NCBI GenBank assembly: GCA_027422505.1
Contig: JAPQWV010000766.1
Location: 62,001 to 126,000 of the forward strand
Length of the DNA: 64,000 nt
Source of the DNA: Craterostigma plantagineum
Lineage: Eukaryota; Streptophyta; Magnoliopsida; Lamiales; Linderniaceae
Direction: 5' to 3'
Below, in pieces: positions 42,852-54,015 of this stretch. Every line of letters starts with the position of its first letter. The stretch's first letter is position 1. The notes below the pieces were generated by a model, which worked only from the letters and a program-made list of their open reading frames with translations, was not told the origin of the DNA and made no database searches. A program made the position numbers and the translations under genes.

Positions 42852-44187
42852 ATGGGTAAAAGTCGATCCTCAGCCTCACGTGACCCCGCCTCGCATTCGC
42901 CCGTTCGTCAAAGCGACGCGGGCCCCCGCCGACAATGCTAGAAGCCATGGGCCAGTTCACTGACGAAGCCCAGGCGGCACGATTCACCCGGCTAAGGGAA
43001 TGGAGTTCATAGCCATGGACCAGATCGATCACGAGACACTGGCGAAGTACCACATCGACCAGCAGGTCGCCCAGTACTTCTCACTCAGCGGATGGAACAC
43101 CTTCCTGGCCATAGACGAACCAGCATACAAGGAACTCACCTTGGAGTTCCTTGCCACGTTCTCCTTCGACGAATACGGCGACCATACAATCCACTTTCGC
43201 GCGTTCAACGAAGAGCATATAGTAAGGGCCGACAATGTGTGCCATGCACTTGGAGTCCCAGAGCCCCCACACAGGACCTTCGCGACCTTCTTCGATACAC
43301 CGGACGGACAACAGGGGTGCTGGGCTGAAATCGCTCGACCTGGCGAGCCGGCATACAGTGCGAAGACATCGAAGGCATCTGCGCTGAGGAGCCCAGGACT
43401 ACGCTATATTCACCGCCTCCTGACGACCTCGCTTACACCGAGGGGTGACTCACACGGAGCAGTCACCCTCCGCGATCTGTATTACCTGAGCCAGCTGCAC
43501 CGAGGCGAATGGATCAATTTAGGAATGGCGGTGTCCCACGCCTTCAGTGCTCAGGCGGAAGCACGACCCCATGGCAAGATCGCCGTCGGCCCACTGATCA
43601 CCAAGGTGATCAAAGGATTACGCTACTGGCCGGCGAATGCACCCGAGATGGAGGTTGTAGGAGGACGTCACCCAGTGAACGAGGAGGCGCTGGTGAGGAT
43701 GAAGATGCTCGTGAAGGCGCCCACCTGGACTCGCGCCAACAAGGTGTATATCTGGCATGAGATGTATCGCGGCCACCAAGGAGCCATCCCCGACGACCAG
43801 CTCTACCTCGACGGCCCACACCCAGTGGAGACGGACACGACGACAGCAGGGCCCTCATTTTCCTCTGGCTACCATCAGGGCGAATCATTCGGCGTCGCTC
43901 CGTACGCTTCAACGGCAGACCTTGAAGCACTGCGCCAGGACATGATGCGAATGACCGCCGACTCGCTACAGAGGGATGACGAGCTCCGGCGATACAACGA
44001 AGAGACTCGGCGCCGACAGGAAGAGTACGAGCGCCAGAACGAGGAAGCCCACCGCCGTTACGACGCAGAGCTGGAGCGCTACAACCAGGCCCTTCAAGCC
44101 ATGGACACGGCGCTCAAGTATTCCCAGCAGTCGATGGCTTTCCTGCGCCCGAGGCCACCATCACCACCGCCCCCGCCTCCACCTTAG
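42852..44187 (+). CDS. gypsy-G 3' ORF, Athila ORF-1-like protein
   Basis: The main open frame (from 43000) encodes about 395 residues: HIDQQVAQYFSLSGWNTFLA, YKELTLEFLATFSF, HIVRADNVCHALGVPEPP, G-R-H-P-V-N-E-E, a charged coiled coil (DELRRYNEETRRRQEEYERQ) and a poly-proline tail. I relate it to the Arabidopsis retrotransposon ORF-1 (ATHILA) family by the L-E-F-L-A-T-F, F-R-A-F-N and C-x-A-L-G-V-P-E-P pattern. It occupies the env-like position after integrase. Two small frameshifts near 42935 and 43000 separate it from the ATG at 42852 (MGKSRSSASRDPAS). Function unknown. No signal peptide or membrane segment is visible. Confidence 0.75.
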
Positions 44188-45855
44188 GGATTTCTTCTTT
44201 ATCACTTTCTGACATTGCGTTTGCTTGAGTAGTCGCGTGTGTTTCTTTATGACATTGCGCTTATAACTATGTTTCTAGTTAATCTTATGACTACTCTTTT
44301 CGTGTCTATTGCTCTCTAGCTAGCACCAGGATACGCCTAATGGATTACAACACGACCTTCACGCGCATAATAAACAACTACGACACGACCACGTCAGGGG
44401 AGTCCCGTTCTTTTAAACTCTTTTTCCTTCCCTTTATCATTTTTTACGTTGAGGACAACGTCTGACTTAAGTGTGGGGAGGGGAATTTAGTTTTAGAACT
44501 TGCGTAAAAAATTTTAAATTTTTATGACGTGTCCGTGAGTCGTTGAGTTCGTTGGAAAGGCATGAATTACTGAATCAGGCATGATTGTTTGCACTTATCT
44601 CGAGTTGGTCTGGATTCTATGAAATTCTGTGAGCAATTAGGATATGCATGACTGATTGAATCTTATCTGCCTGAATAGATATAGCACTGTTTTGAGAGAT
44701 CCGTACACATAACCCTGTTTCATGTGAGAGTTTGAGCCTGACGAGCTTACGCTCATTTTTCTTGGTTGTGTGACGTGCCTAGTCTATATCTCTCTAGAAC
44801 TTGCCTGTCTGATGCGTGTTGAAACTGTTTTGGTGTGCGAGTGTGAAAATGATGAGGGCAATAGGAATCAAGTCCAGGGTCAAAATTTTCTTAACCATGA
44901 CGAGCCCCACTAGTTAGCCACGTTGAGCCTGAGCCTATTTGTTGCGTACCTCATATGTTATAGAAGCCACGGACCCGAATAAACCTCCAGAGATTTTATG
45001 AGCCTGAGTTGATTAGAATAAAGCAGTAAGTCGAACTTGAAAGTTACTGTCCCAGTGTTTGATTTGATATTCTTCTCTGTGATTCGTGAAATGACTCGTC
45101 CCTTACTTGACCATTTCTGAAATGACCCGATCCCTTGCATAAGCCTGCCCATAACCCTTTGGCAAGATATAGGTCTCGGTAATAAGTATCCCTAGGTACA
45201 CGGCATTCGCTGTGACGATGTATTCTTTGCGAAAAAAGCCGAACCTTGATGTTTTAGGGAATAAGGGCAGTGCACAAAAGTAGAGCGTGACTAAGGTGAA
45301 AGGGCAGAAAATGAAAGGGAACTGAGTTGAGAGGGTCGAGCAGAAAAGTCTAGGATTTCGGAGCGAGAACGTCGAGTCTTATGTTGGGACGTGTAACTGT
45401 CTGTTTGATCATGCTGTGTTCTTTGAAAAATTTCGATCACGTGTCCTAGCTCTAAGATTAAGTGTTCATTACTTATGCTTGCCGCTTCATGATTGTTCGA
45501 CCCGTTTTCCCCAAAAAAGACCCTCAGATTTATACTTGCCCTTTGAATAGTAGAGATGCGATTAACTTGCAAGTTTATGGTAGGGGTTGGACTAGTGCAC
45601 GAATTGAGCGACTCATCATATGCTAGCCTATACACTTGAGTAAATTGCATGAATCCTTGTGAGGTATGAGTATCGATTAGCAGTGCGAAGAAAATTCAGG
45701 TCGAGAAGTGCAAGTCATTAGTGTAATGTCCGTGATTGTTTGCTTGATTCCTTTTGTGCTTTCTAGCTTTGATGATAAATTCCGAACAATCGTGCCGTTA
45801 CCCTAGTTGATGCCTTACCTGATTCCTAATATACTTGAGGACAAGCAAACGCTTA
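44188..45855 (+). other. gypsy-G 3' non-coding region with second purine tract
   Basis: 1.67 kb without coding sequence. Near its start GAGGACAACGTCTGACTTAAGTGTGGGGAGGGG (44452-44484, read here in pieces) copies the context of the true PPT (GAGGACAAGCAAACGCTTAAGTGTGGGGAGG near 45837). The rest is ordinary mixed sequence. Weak frames on the minus strand are not supported. Confidence 0.6.
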
Positions 45856-45869
45856 AGTGTGGGGAGGTT
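45856..45869 (+). other. Polypurine tract of gypsy-G
   Basis: AGTGTGGGGAGGTT immediately before the 3' LTR start TGATAAACG. It is a typical plant gypsy plus-strand primer. Confidence 0.9.
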
Positions 45870-47336
45870 TGATAAACGCATTTCAATGCGTTTATCGTAG
45901 TATTTATTCGGGGTACAATAGAGCTTTAGCAATTAAATTATGCATTTATTCGATATATTTATACTTGTTTTATTGTTGAAGAAGCTTAGGACGAGTCTCA
46001 GGCGAAAAGGAGCGAAAAACGAGGCAAAACGGCGCGAAAAGGGCAACACTGCCCTCGGTCACGGCCAGGCGCATCACGCGTCACGGCCGTGACGAGGGAC
46101 AGCGCGCGGAGGAGTGGACACTGATGGTGGTCACGGCCGTGACGTGCAATGCACATGGCCGTGACCAAGTACAGAGAGTGAGCCAGACGATGGTCACGGC
46201 CGTGACGGCCAAGGCACTTGGCCGTGACCTGGGGCAGAGACCATCACTAATGATGGTCACGGCCGTGACCTATTATGCACTTGGCCGTGACCAAGGGCAG
46301 AAAATGACGAGACGCGGGCGATGATGGTCACGGCCGTGACGGACCATGTCCCAGGCCGTGACCGACACGGGAATCAGTATAAAAAGCCCAAATTCGATCC
46401 AGAAAAAGACACAACTTACCAGAGATCAAATCCAAACCATCTAGGGACGAATTTAGGGCGAAAAGAACACGGAATTACATCCCGGAGCGCAAGAGACGAA
46501 GGGACGATGAAATCACCCCCAATTGATCAGAGAACGAAGATTTATCAAGCGAGCGCCGATAATTCGCCAGTATTCAAGAATCATGAGTCTTCCTTCTCTG
46601 TTCTCTAATTCTCTCGTTGTTCTCTCGTCTATTATGCGTAGCTAAATCCCGTCTGTGTTTGGGATTAGATGAACGCTAGGATTAGTCGTACTTAAGACGT
46701 ATATTATCGTGACTTTGTGTTTTGACTATTTATCGTTCTATGAATATATTTCGTCGCTTTAATATGTCTATGTGTAAAGTGATCGTGTGGAAAAACGTTT
46801 AGGGCGACAGCTAAACAACGTTTAGGCCGTTCACAGAAGATAGGATTCGAGTATAGGGCGAAAGCAAATACTCGATCCTCGCCGTTAGTAATTATTGAAT
46901 TTTAGATCCCCGCGAGCGTTTAGGGCGACAGCAAATTCGCGAGCGGGTAGGAAATTACTGCGATTTAGTCAAGATCACGTAGGAACGATTTTATTGTCTT
47001 AGTCGATAACACCTAGCGGGATTCGAATCCCGAGCACATCTTTATTATCTGAAGCTTCGTATCAGTTTTAAGCGTGCTATTTGAATCCCTAGTTGATTTA
47101 GGAACGATCTGTTAGGATAAGTCGTCAAACAAATTGCGTATTTTGTTTAGGCTAGATATCGAGTCGATAGGTCACTACTAGTAATTGATTTATTCCTTGT
47201 GTTCGATACTCGTTTACTCACTTTACTGCACTACAAACGATAGGTCCACTGCCTATCGCACGTCGGTGATAGTAATTAGGTATTCGTTTTAATTATTACT
47301 TGTCGCACTTTCCATTCACACACCACGTGTCGATCA
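45870..47336 (+). repeat. gypsy-G 3' LTR
   Basis: 1467 bp, matching 34538-36004 with roughly two dozen substitutions and a couple of single-base indels. Several differences fall in the palindrome array, where the 3' copy keeps CACGGCCGTG at a site altered in the 5' copy. The TSD CTCAC follows at 47337-47341. Confidence 0.93.
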
Positions 47337-47341
47337 CTCAC

Positions 47342-48529
47342 CAAGTTAGCTCAGATGCAGAGCAACGGGATCCCCATCCATGAAAGACACTTTTTGGCAT
47401 AATCAATAAGTGTTTGTCCCCGAAGCACGCAGGCTTCGACAAAGGCAACTGCCACATCCTCCGAATATTTCACGGAGTAGTGTTCTCGCGGAATTACGAT
47501 TTCGCTCAACTGATCTGGAATGACCTCGCAGAACAGATCAGACAAAAGGAGAACAAACGGTCCAAAAATGTGTCGTATACGAGATGGTTCTCCATCATCA
47601 TCCGACAACAAATGGAGATGCACGAGCAGAATATTCCTCGCCTGCCCCCGGGAGGAAACTATCAACCACCTAGGCTTAAGTTCTTCCCCAACCCCAGGCT
47701 TGCGGACCTAGCTCAGCCATCGATGGCCATTCCGCTGGAGCTGCTACGTCTCACCGACCCCGCGGGAGATGAAAATCAGAGATACTGTCGGGAACATCAC
47801 TTAACCGAGCAGATGACTCGAGGGCCCCCGACAGAGTTACAAGTGAGCCCTTTCCAACAACAGCCCCCATCTAGTCTTGAAGACACGATGATCGATGAAG
47901 TAGCTCAGGAACTAGAGATGGAGCCCCCAACTCATGAGGATACAGTGCCAGATATAGAGTCCACGCTGATCGATGTCGTGGCTCACGAGGTGGAACTTGA
48001 GGTTCCACAAGTTTCCCTTGGTGTTGAAGTGCCCATCATTGTCAGCGTGCTCGAAGAACCTCTTGAGGAATGTATTCCAGTAGCACATCCCGAGGCAGAA
48101 ACGGGGCATATCTCACCACAAATGGCTACTACGCCAGAAACAGAGGCTCTGATTTCCACAATACAACCTGTCGAGCCTGCGGTGACGGAACCAGCCAGTG
48201 AGGATGTAGGACGAGGACTCTCACCTCACATGGCTACCCCATCAGACAACGAGTCAGATAAGGAGATTAAGCTGATAAGAAGGACTCCGAGACGACTGAG
48301 TATATCACTTGAGTCCATCTTCACCGCCGTCACCACCGCACCAAACATCGTGCCGATCGTACCGTCAAGTGCTACGAACACTCCTTCGATCAATCTTGAG
48401 CCGCTGCACATCGTACCGGTGTCTGGTTCACAGGTTCAATCAGAACCTGTCGAAACGCCCACAGAGGAGAACTTCAAGATTCGACTCAAGGATTGGGTGG
48501 AAGTCTTCAACAGTCACAACCTCAAGTGA
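47342..48529 (+). CDS. copia-I extra ORF, middle part (resumes after gypsy-G)
   Basis: Joined across the gypsy insertion, the frame continues L-T-K-L-A-Q-M-Q-S-N-G-I-P-I-H-E-R-H. After one frameshift near 47390 it reads I-I-N-K-C-L-S-P-K-H-A-G-F-D-K-G and RNYDFAQLIWNDLAEQI, then a long open stretch from 47414 to 48529 (371 residues). The first 100 residues look folded. The rest is Pro/Glu/Thr/Ser-rich and probably disordered (EDTMIDEVAQELEMEPPTHE). It has the position and general appearance of accessory ORFs after pol in large copia elements. No enzyme motif or membrane segment is seen. Role unknown. Confidence 0.65.
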
Positions 48530-49744
48530 CTGCGAGCCAGCCTGAGGAGCCAGTGTTAGCTCACGGGGTTGATAACAGGCGACATCAGTCGTCCTGGAAC
48601 ATCCACAACGGAGGCGTACGCTCCGTACGTGACCGAAGACAGACTTCAGGCCGCTCTTGCCAATGCGCTAAAGGATTTTGAAGACAAAATTATGGAGAGC
48701 GTGCGCAATGCCATCGAGACGTCCCGCCAAGATCGTGGGAAAGCACCCGTCTCGGAGCCGTCTTCATTACAACCCATCCACACACCACCTCAACCCATAC
48801 TTCCCTCACAAATCCCAACACCCATACTCACCCACAACCTCATAAATCCTGCCACAGTACCCATCAGCAAACTCCACTCCATATTGGTCGCCAGGCTGTT
48901 GGAATTGACCACACGAACGCCGGAAGAAGATGTTCTCTTCCGCCATCTCGTTGATCGCCCTGACCCATCCGAAACGTGCCACGCCCAAGGCTCCCACTCC
49001 AAACGACGACATCACGACCCAGACTATCAAGTCCGTCCTGAGGGGGAGAAGAGGCCAAGGATAATTACAAGGGGTGAGAGACAGAACCCTGACGCGACTC
49101 AGACAAGTAAAGGAGCCGCTGGAACCTCACAATCCACTACCCAAACAACCACCACCACGCGCTGCACCACTCAAACCCAAACCCAAACCCACATCGACCC
49201 ACCAACCTTTCAACTAAGGACGCCTCCACCCACGCCACCGACCTTCTCAAGCCCCTTGCTTCCGAAAGAAGAAGCAAGTGCTGCCATGCTTGTCGCCCTA
49301 GCGCAAACTCAGGCGACTCCCTCAACTGCTCCAGATCAACCGGGACCATCAGGACATGGCGTCAACCCACACGAGGTCCTAGACAAATATATATTCGAAG
49401 GACAGTGGATGACCCATTCCATGCCCAATGAGCATCAATGACAATGGCTTCAGGACGTTCGACACTTCCTACAACAAGCCTTGGTAGACCTCGTGCTCAT
49501 AGAAGATGAAGAACTTCAGGAAGGTGAAGACTACCAGCAAGATATCCCAAGGCTACCAGAGATGATCGCACAACGAGCGGTTTTCCCCACAAGACAAATG
49601 CCAGGAACCGTTCGGATCGACACGCCGTGGGAGAATATTTGGACTGAAATCCCCTTCCTTGAAGAAATCCGTGAACACATCTGGAGGTCACCAGACAGTG
49701 TCAAGAAGCTGAACGAGTTCGAGCTAAGAGGGATCTCTCATTAG
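48530..49744 (+). CDS. copia-I extra ORF, disordered and following region
   Basis: A frame change near 48530 leads into an open stretch at 48569-49441. It has a short helix (YVTEDRLQAALANALKDFED) and then Pro/Thr/Gln-rich sequence with a T-Q-T-T-T-T-T-R and Q-T-Q-T-Q-T run. A TGA at 49439 and a further open stretch 49481-49744 continue it (IDTPWENIWTEIPFLEEIRE). The copia-O counterpart of the latter is 55545-55680. One ancestral frame is likely, broken at two or three points. Confidence 0.55.
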
Positions 49745-50414
49745 GATCAGCAGAAGAGGATGACCTACATCTGGATGCTGACTCAACTTGGACCTGATGT
49801 AAGGATGAAGATGACTAAAGTGCAAGCAAGGAATCATTATCAGAGTCTATCTTCTATCTGCCAGCTTCTCAGCGTCTATTGTGAAAAGGAGGTCTTCCAA
49901 CCCCAACCTACATTATCGAGCGAGTGGACAGAACCCGAGAGGAATTAAGCAAGAGCGATCTACCTACCTCCCTGCCGACGAGGTATACAACCTCTATCAG
50001 TTGTACGTGGAGAAGTACAAAGGTCCTCAAGGTTTCGTTAAGAAAAAAGGTCTCGAGGGGCTCTACCGGTTCATGATGCGCCAAGTCAAGTACTTCGCTG
50101 CACATGACCTTCAGATGGCTCTGAAGAGCAACATGAAGAAGGTCAACATGACCGCACCACTCAACAAAGGACATGAGATCGAAGGGCTTCCAAGCAATCA
50201 TGTGCACATCAGCTCAGTCCTAGGCATCACCTACCACAATCCAATTATCAAGAAGACTAGGTTGATGCTAAAGACTGAGATTCATAAGTTTTGCGACGGA
50301 ATGCTCAAGGTCATCAGGAGGAATATAGAGCAAAGGTTGAAAGAAATCAACCGAGAGACGATGCCGAGATCGTATCGTGAGAGAACAGCCGCTCCTGATG
50401 GAATTACTACATGA
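49745..50414 (+). pseudogene. copia-I extra ORF, C-terminal helical domain
   Basis: After the stop at 49742 the sequence continues through shifted frames into 49881-50414: Y-L-P-A-D-E-V-Y-N-L-Y-Q-L-Y-V-E-K-Y-K, GPQGFVKKKGLEGLYRFMMR and VKYFAAHDLQMALKSNMKKV. It is closely matched in copia-O at 55900-56361 (AYEIYNLFQMYVKKYKDPQG). Conservation between two separate elements argues that it was a real protein domain. It is highly charged and helical, with no known motif. A purine tract and LTR follow within 130 bp. Confidence 0.6.
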
Positions 50415-50530
50415 CATCGAGGAGCGCCTGAAGCTAATGGAAATGCTCAGGAATTATGAGCATGCGCTGGGCTTGCGCAGGTCGTACTATGCCCGACGAG
50501 GACAAATGGAGCGGAAGGGCAATCAAGCAC

Positions 50531-50542
50531 AAAGGGGGAGAT
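50531..50542 (+). other. Polypurine tract of copia-I
   Basis: AAAGGGGGAGAT abuts the 3' LTR start TGTAGAGTATC. It is identical to the copia-O tract at 56489-56500. Confidence 0.9.
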
Positions 50543-50862
50543 TGTAGAGTATCAATTTTAATTGTGCTTGATTTCATTAGTTGTCCTTATAATTAGGGGC
50601 TCTATGTATAGTAGTCCTTAGATTAGGACTAGTTTGATATTTACACACATTAAGAAATAAACAAGAAAATTAGAGAATCAATCCGAGAGGCTGGCGAATT
50701 CAATTCTAGAGAGAAACAGCAAAACTTTCTCACTCTAAAGGGATTCTCTCTCATGTTCTTCAAGTGAAGGTTTTCGATCGAAATTCATATTTCAGTAATT
50801 CTAATCGATTTTTTTTTAAGTCATGTCTAGGAATGATTGTGTTGACTAACGAGGACCTAACA
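50543..50862 (+). repeat. copia-I 3' LTR
   Basis: 320 bp, homologous to 23190-23537 but lacking the TATAAATA segment through a deletion of about 25 bp. It is followed by TTTCC (50863-50867), the right target duplication. Confidence 0.9.
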
Positions 50863-50867
50863 TTTCC

Positions 50868-51470
50868 ACTGCCAATTCTCCTTCTGTAAAATAAAAGACA
50901 CTCGTAGAAATAAGAGCCATTTCTTCGCTTCAAATCATCGCTTCTACATGCTACCTACAGCCCATTGCTTTAGAAGAACAAATATGAGATATCCTCTTCT
51001 TCTAATATAAAAAACACTCATTCTAAGACAAATGCGGCTAGGATGACTCGTAGAAAATAAGATTCAACCATAAAGAAAGCTTATGGTTCTATTCATTCAT
51101 GTCCTCGCCTAAGGTATCCAGTCAAGATCCAATCCCCAAACACCTTAGGAGACTATCTAGCGAAATGATCTTTTCCACGATCAAGCCTGCAAACGTATTT
51201 CCCGCGCTAAAATTCATCTTCCCTGCAAGGTTCAACCCACATGGGTTCCTAAATCTCTGCCTAAGAAGACAAAAGCCAAAAATGCCAAGTCTTCTACAGA
51301 GGTAAAACCCAAACCCACTTCTTCGAAGATGGCTTGGGTATCTATTACTCCTATGATTAACAATTTGGGAACCAAATATGAACTATTTAGTAAATCTTCT
51401 AAACTGAGATGACACATTCTTAAGTGAGTACCTAAAGCTCTCTAACTTGTTTTTGCATATCCATCATGTG
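50868..51470 (+). pseudogene. copia-O spacer remnant after the copia-I insertion
   Basis: Continues the basic spacer region of copia-O (ACACTCGTAGAAATAAGAG matches copia-I near 27015). The open piece 51099-51305 parallels copia-I 27251-27470. It ends at the W-V-P-K equivalent near 51430. Directly after CATCATGTGCA (51470) the sequence jumps into mid-integrase, so protease and the integrase N-terminus, about 0.75 kb, are deleted. Confidence 0.6.
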
Positions 51471-52353
51471 CAGCAGACTATCCAAGTCATACATATCGAC
51501 AATGGCACTGAGTTCAAGAATAAGCTTCTCAGTGACTTCTACCAGAAAGTTGGAATCAGTCAGCTCAGCCCCAAAGACGCCTTAGCAGAATTGGGTAGCG
51601 AGAGGAAGAACGAACTCTAGTGGAAGCCGCGCGTACAATGATGATCCACTCTAGCCTCCCTCACTTCCTTTGGGCTGAAGCAGTACAGAATAGGACGGTG
51701 GCTCACAAGCGGTTTGACAAGACTCCATACGAGATTCTCAATCACTGAATACCCAATATCTCATTCTTCAAGGTCTTCGGGTGCAAGTGCATTGTGACGA
51801 ACGATAGAGAGCAACGCGCTAAGTTCGACCCTAAAGTATTCGAAGCCACATTCGTCGGGTATTCTTTTACATCAAAAGCATACCGAGTATACGTCAAGTC
51901 CAATCGAACAATTAAGGAAAGCTACAACGTCACTTTCCAAGAAGTGACAGAGATGGCTCCTGCACACCTCAGTTCAGGACTCGTGCCTAAACAGATGGCT
52001 TCTGAACACGACCGTTCTCAACTCATGCTCACTGGTGTATTGGCACAATACCAACAAAGAACGGCAACAACACAGCTATATCGACCAACAGAGACTTGGA
52101 CTCGCTGTTCTAGCATCTATATCGGTCGATCAACCAAATTACTACAGCTACAGTTGACCCTCCACTTGACGAATCCGATATACCAAGTTTTTCAAATGTC
52201 CCCACCTCACCCGACTCAGAATTGCCACAGAGTGCTACTACTGAGTTCGTGGATGTTGAGGATATATTATCAGAATCGCTCAACTCAAGTGCCGAAATTG
52301 AAATACCTCAACTAGACTAACAACCTGAGATCAATGGAGATCTCGCTCCACAA
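51471..52353 (+). pseudogene. pol: copia-O integrase remnant
   Basis: It starts at the second catalytic aspartate region (I-D-N-G-T-E-F-K-N). The glutamate region is frame-shifted near 51590, followed by V-E-A-A-R-T-M-M-I-H-S-S-L-P-H-F-L-W-A-E. The open stretch 51794-52315 gives FDPKVFEATFVGYSFTSKAY and a Ser/Pro linker that shifts frame. The first catalytic Asp is deleted, so it is inactive. Copia-I 28360-29300 is the intact counterpart. Confidence 0.8.
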
Positions 52354-53184
52354 ATGGCTTATGTCTTAGGCTCGGCTTTGCCTCATGAGCTTAAATGGAC
52401 TGAAGCTCATCTAGTCAAGCAGATAATTGGTGATCATTCGTGTGGAGTACGGACAAGAAATCAGAGCGGGTTTTTCCGCTGCTTCTTAAGCCAAAACGAG
52501 CCTACAAAGGTAGCAGACGCACTTCACGACAAGGATTGGGTAATATCAATGCAAGACGAAATCAACCAGATCGAACGTCTTCAAGCGTGGACATTAGTAC
52601 CCCATCCGCATGGAAAAACTATTATCAGGACAAAATGGGTATTCATGAAAAAGAGAAACGAAGATGGAGAAGTCATCAGGAACGAAGCGCGACTCGTCGC
52701 CAAAGGATACAACCAACAGGAAGGCATAGACTACGACGAGACACACGCTCCTGTTGCTCGAATCAAAGCCATTAGAGTATTTCTAGCTTATGCGGCTCAC
52801 AAGGACTTCAAAGTCTACTAAATGGACGTAAAAACTGCCTTTCTCAACGGCGAGTTAAAAGAAGAAGTCTACGTCGCTCAGCCAGAACGCTTCGTCGATC
52901 AAGATCATCCTGATCACGTCTATCCATTGGACAAAGCTCTCTACAGACTAAAACAAGCCCCACATGCTTGGTATGACGTCCCGAACGAATTCCTTGTGAG
53001 GTCGGGATTTATCCGAGGAACAATCGATACGATTCTCTTCATCAAACGACAAGAAAAAGACTTGATGGTCGTTCAAGTATACGTCGACGACATCATTTCT
53101 GGATCTACCAATCCACGGCTTTGCAAGAGATTTGGAGATCTAATGAAGAGCAAGTTCGAAATGAGCCATATGGGAGAGATGTAG
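52354..53184 (+). pseudogene. pol: copia-O reverse transcriptase, nearly complete
   Basis: Two abutting open frames are separated by one TAA (52819), and a TAG (53182) replaces a glutamine codon after G-E-M. The sequence reads [85 protein letters not shown] and the catalytic [10 protein letters not shown]. It is the RVT_2 domain of copia and shows what copia-I has lost. Only two nonsense changes interrupt it. Confidence 0.9.
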
Positions 53185-54015
53185 TTCTTTTTAGGACTTC
53201 AAGTCAGACAACTCGAAGATGGATCTTCATAAGTCAGAGGAAATACATCAAGGACATTCTGAAGAAGTTCCATCAAGATCAGAGCAGGCCTCTTAGTACT
53301 GCCATGGCCATAAGCTGCAAATTGGATGCCGATCCTTCAGGAAAAGCGGTCGACATTACGCTTTATCGCACCATAATCGGATCTTTTCTGTATCTTACCT
53401 TGATTCGGCCGGACATCATGTTTGTCACATGCTTGTGTGCCCGCTTCCAAGCCGATCTCAAGGAATCCAACATGCTCGCGGTGAAGCGAATCTTGCGCTA
53501 CCTCAAGGGCACTTCTACCTTAGGACTGTGGTATTCTAAAAGTACGAATTTCAAACTTATCGGTTACACTGACGTTGATTATGCAGGTTGCGGAATGGAT
53601 AGGAAAAGCACGTCCGGTGGTGCTCAACTTTTAGGCGAAAAGCTGGTCATCCAAGAAGCAGAATTGAGTTTCAACATCGACGGCCGACGCAGAATACGTT
53701 GCGGCCGCTAGTTGCTGTTCGCAAATGCTATGGATGAGGAGACAGCTCCGTGACTATGGGTACAATTTAAATAATATACCCATATATAGTGATAGTCAAA
53801 GTGTCATAGCTATAACGTGCAACCCTGTCCACCACTCACGCACAAAACACATAGATATTAGATATCATTTCATTAAGGATCACGTAAAAAAAGGCACGAT
53901 TGACATGTATTTTGTTAACACGGTTTATCAGCTAGCCAAAACTTTTACCAAGGCATTGGATGAAAAATGATTCCAATTCCTTGTCGGAAAATTAGACATG
54001 TTGAACCTTCCATGA
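53185..54015 (+). pseudogene. pol: copia-O RNase H
   Basis: In shifted frames: F-F-L-G-L-Q-V, YIKDILKKFHQDQSRPLS, YRTIIGSFLYLTLIRPDIMF, RILRYLKGTSTLGLWY, I-G-Y-T-D-V-D-Y-A-G-C, then 53725-53970 with IPIYSDSQSVIAITCNPVHH, SRTKHIDIRYHFIKDHV and YQLAKTFTKALDEK, ending M-L-N-L-P and TGA at about 54015. It would degrade the RNA template. At least two frameshifts break it. Confidence 0.85.

Larger units (their letters stand above)
34538..47336 (+). mobile_element. gypsy-G: Athila-like Ty3/gypsy retrotransposon, complete, 12.8 kb
   Basis: LTRs at 34538-36004 and 45870-47336 (both 1467 bp, TG...CA), primer site 36011-36028, gag, protease, RT-RNase H, integrase, a 3' ORF, PPT 45856-45869 and a perfect TSD. 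The primer site TGGCGCCGTTGCCGGGGA, the long 3' region and the ORF after integrase are hallmarks of the Athila group. By eye the LTRs differ at about 22-24 positions (about 1.5 percent), so the insertion is recent relative to copia-I. Gag-pol carries a stop and several single-base frameshifts. Confidence 0.93.
23190..50862 (+). mobile_element. copia-I: very long Ty1/copia element with extra 3' ORF, split by gypsy-G
   Basis: 5' LTR 23190-23537, primer site 23540-23551, leader, gag, spacer, protease, integrase, deleted RT, RNase H, a 3.75 kb non-coding region, a large extra ORF, PPT 50531-50542 and 3' LTR 50543-50862. Removing gypsy-G and one CTCAC leaves about 14.9 kb, far beyond the usual 5-10 kb of copia elements. 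The LTRs share ends and TSD but differ at roughly 7 percent of sites plus a deletion of about 25 bp. Pol is disabled by stops, frameshifts and a loss of about 0.53 kb from RT. Confidence 0.9.
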
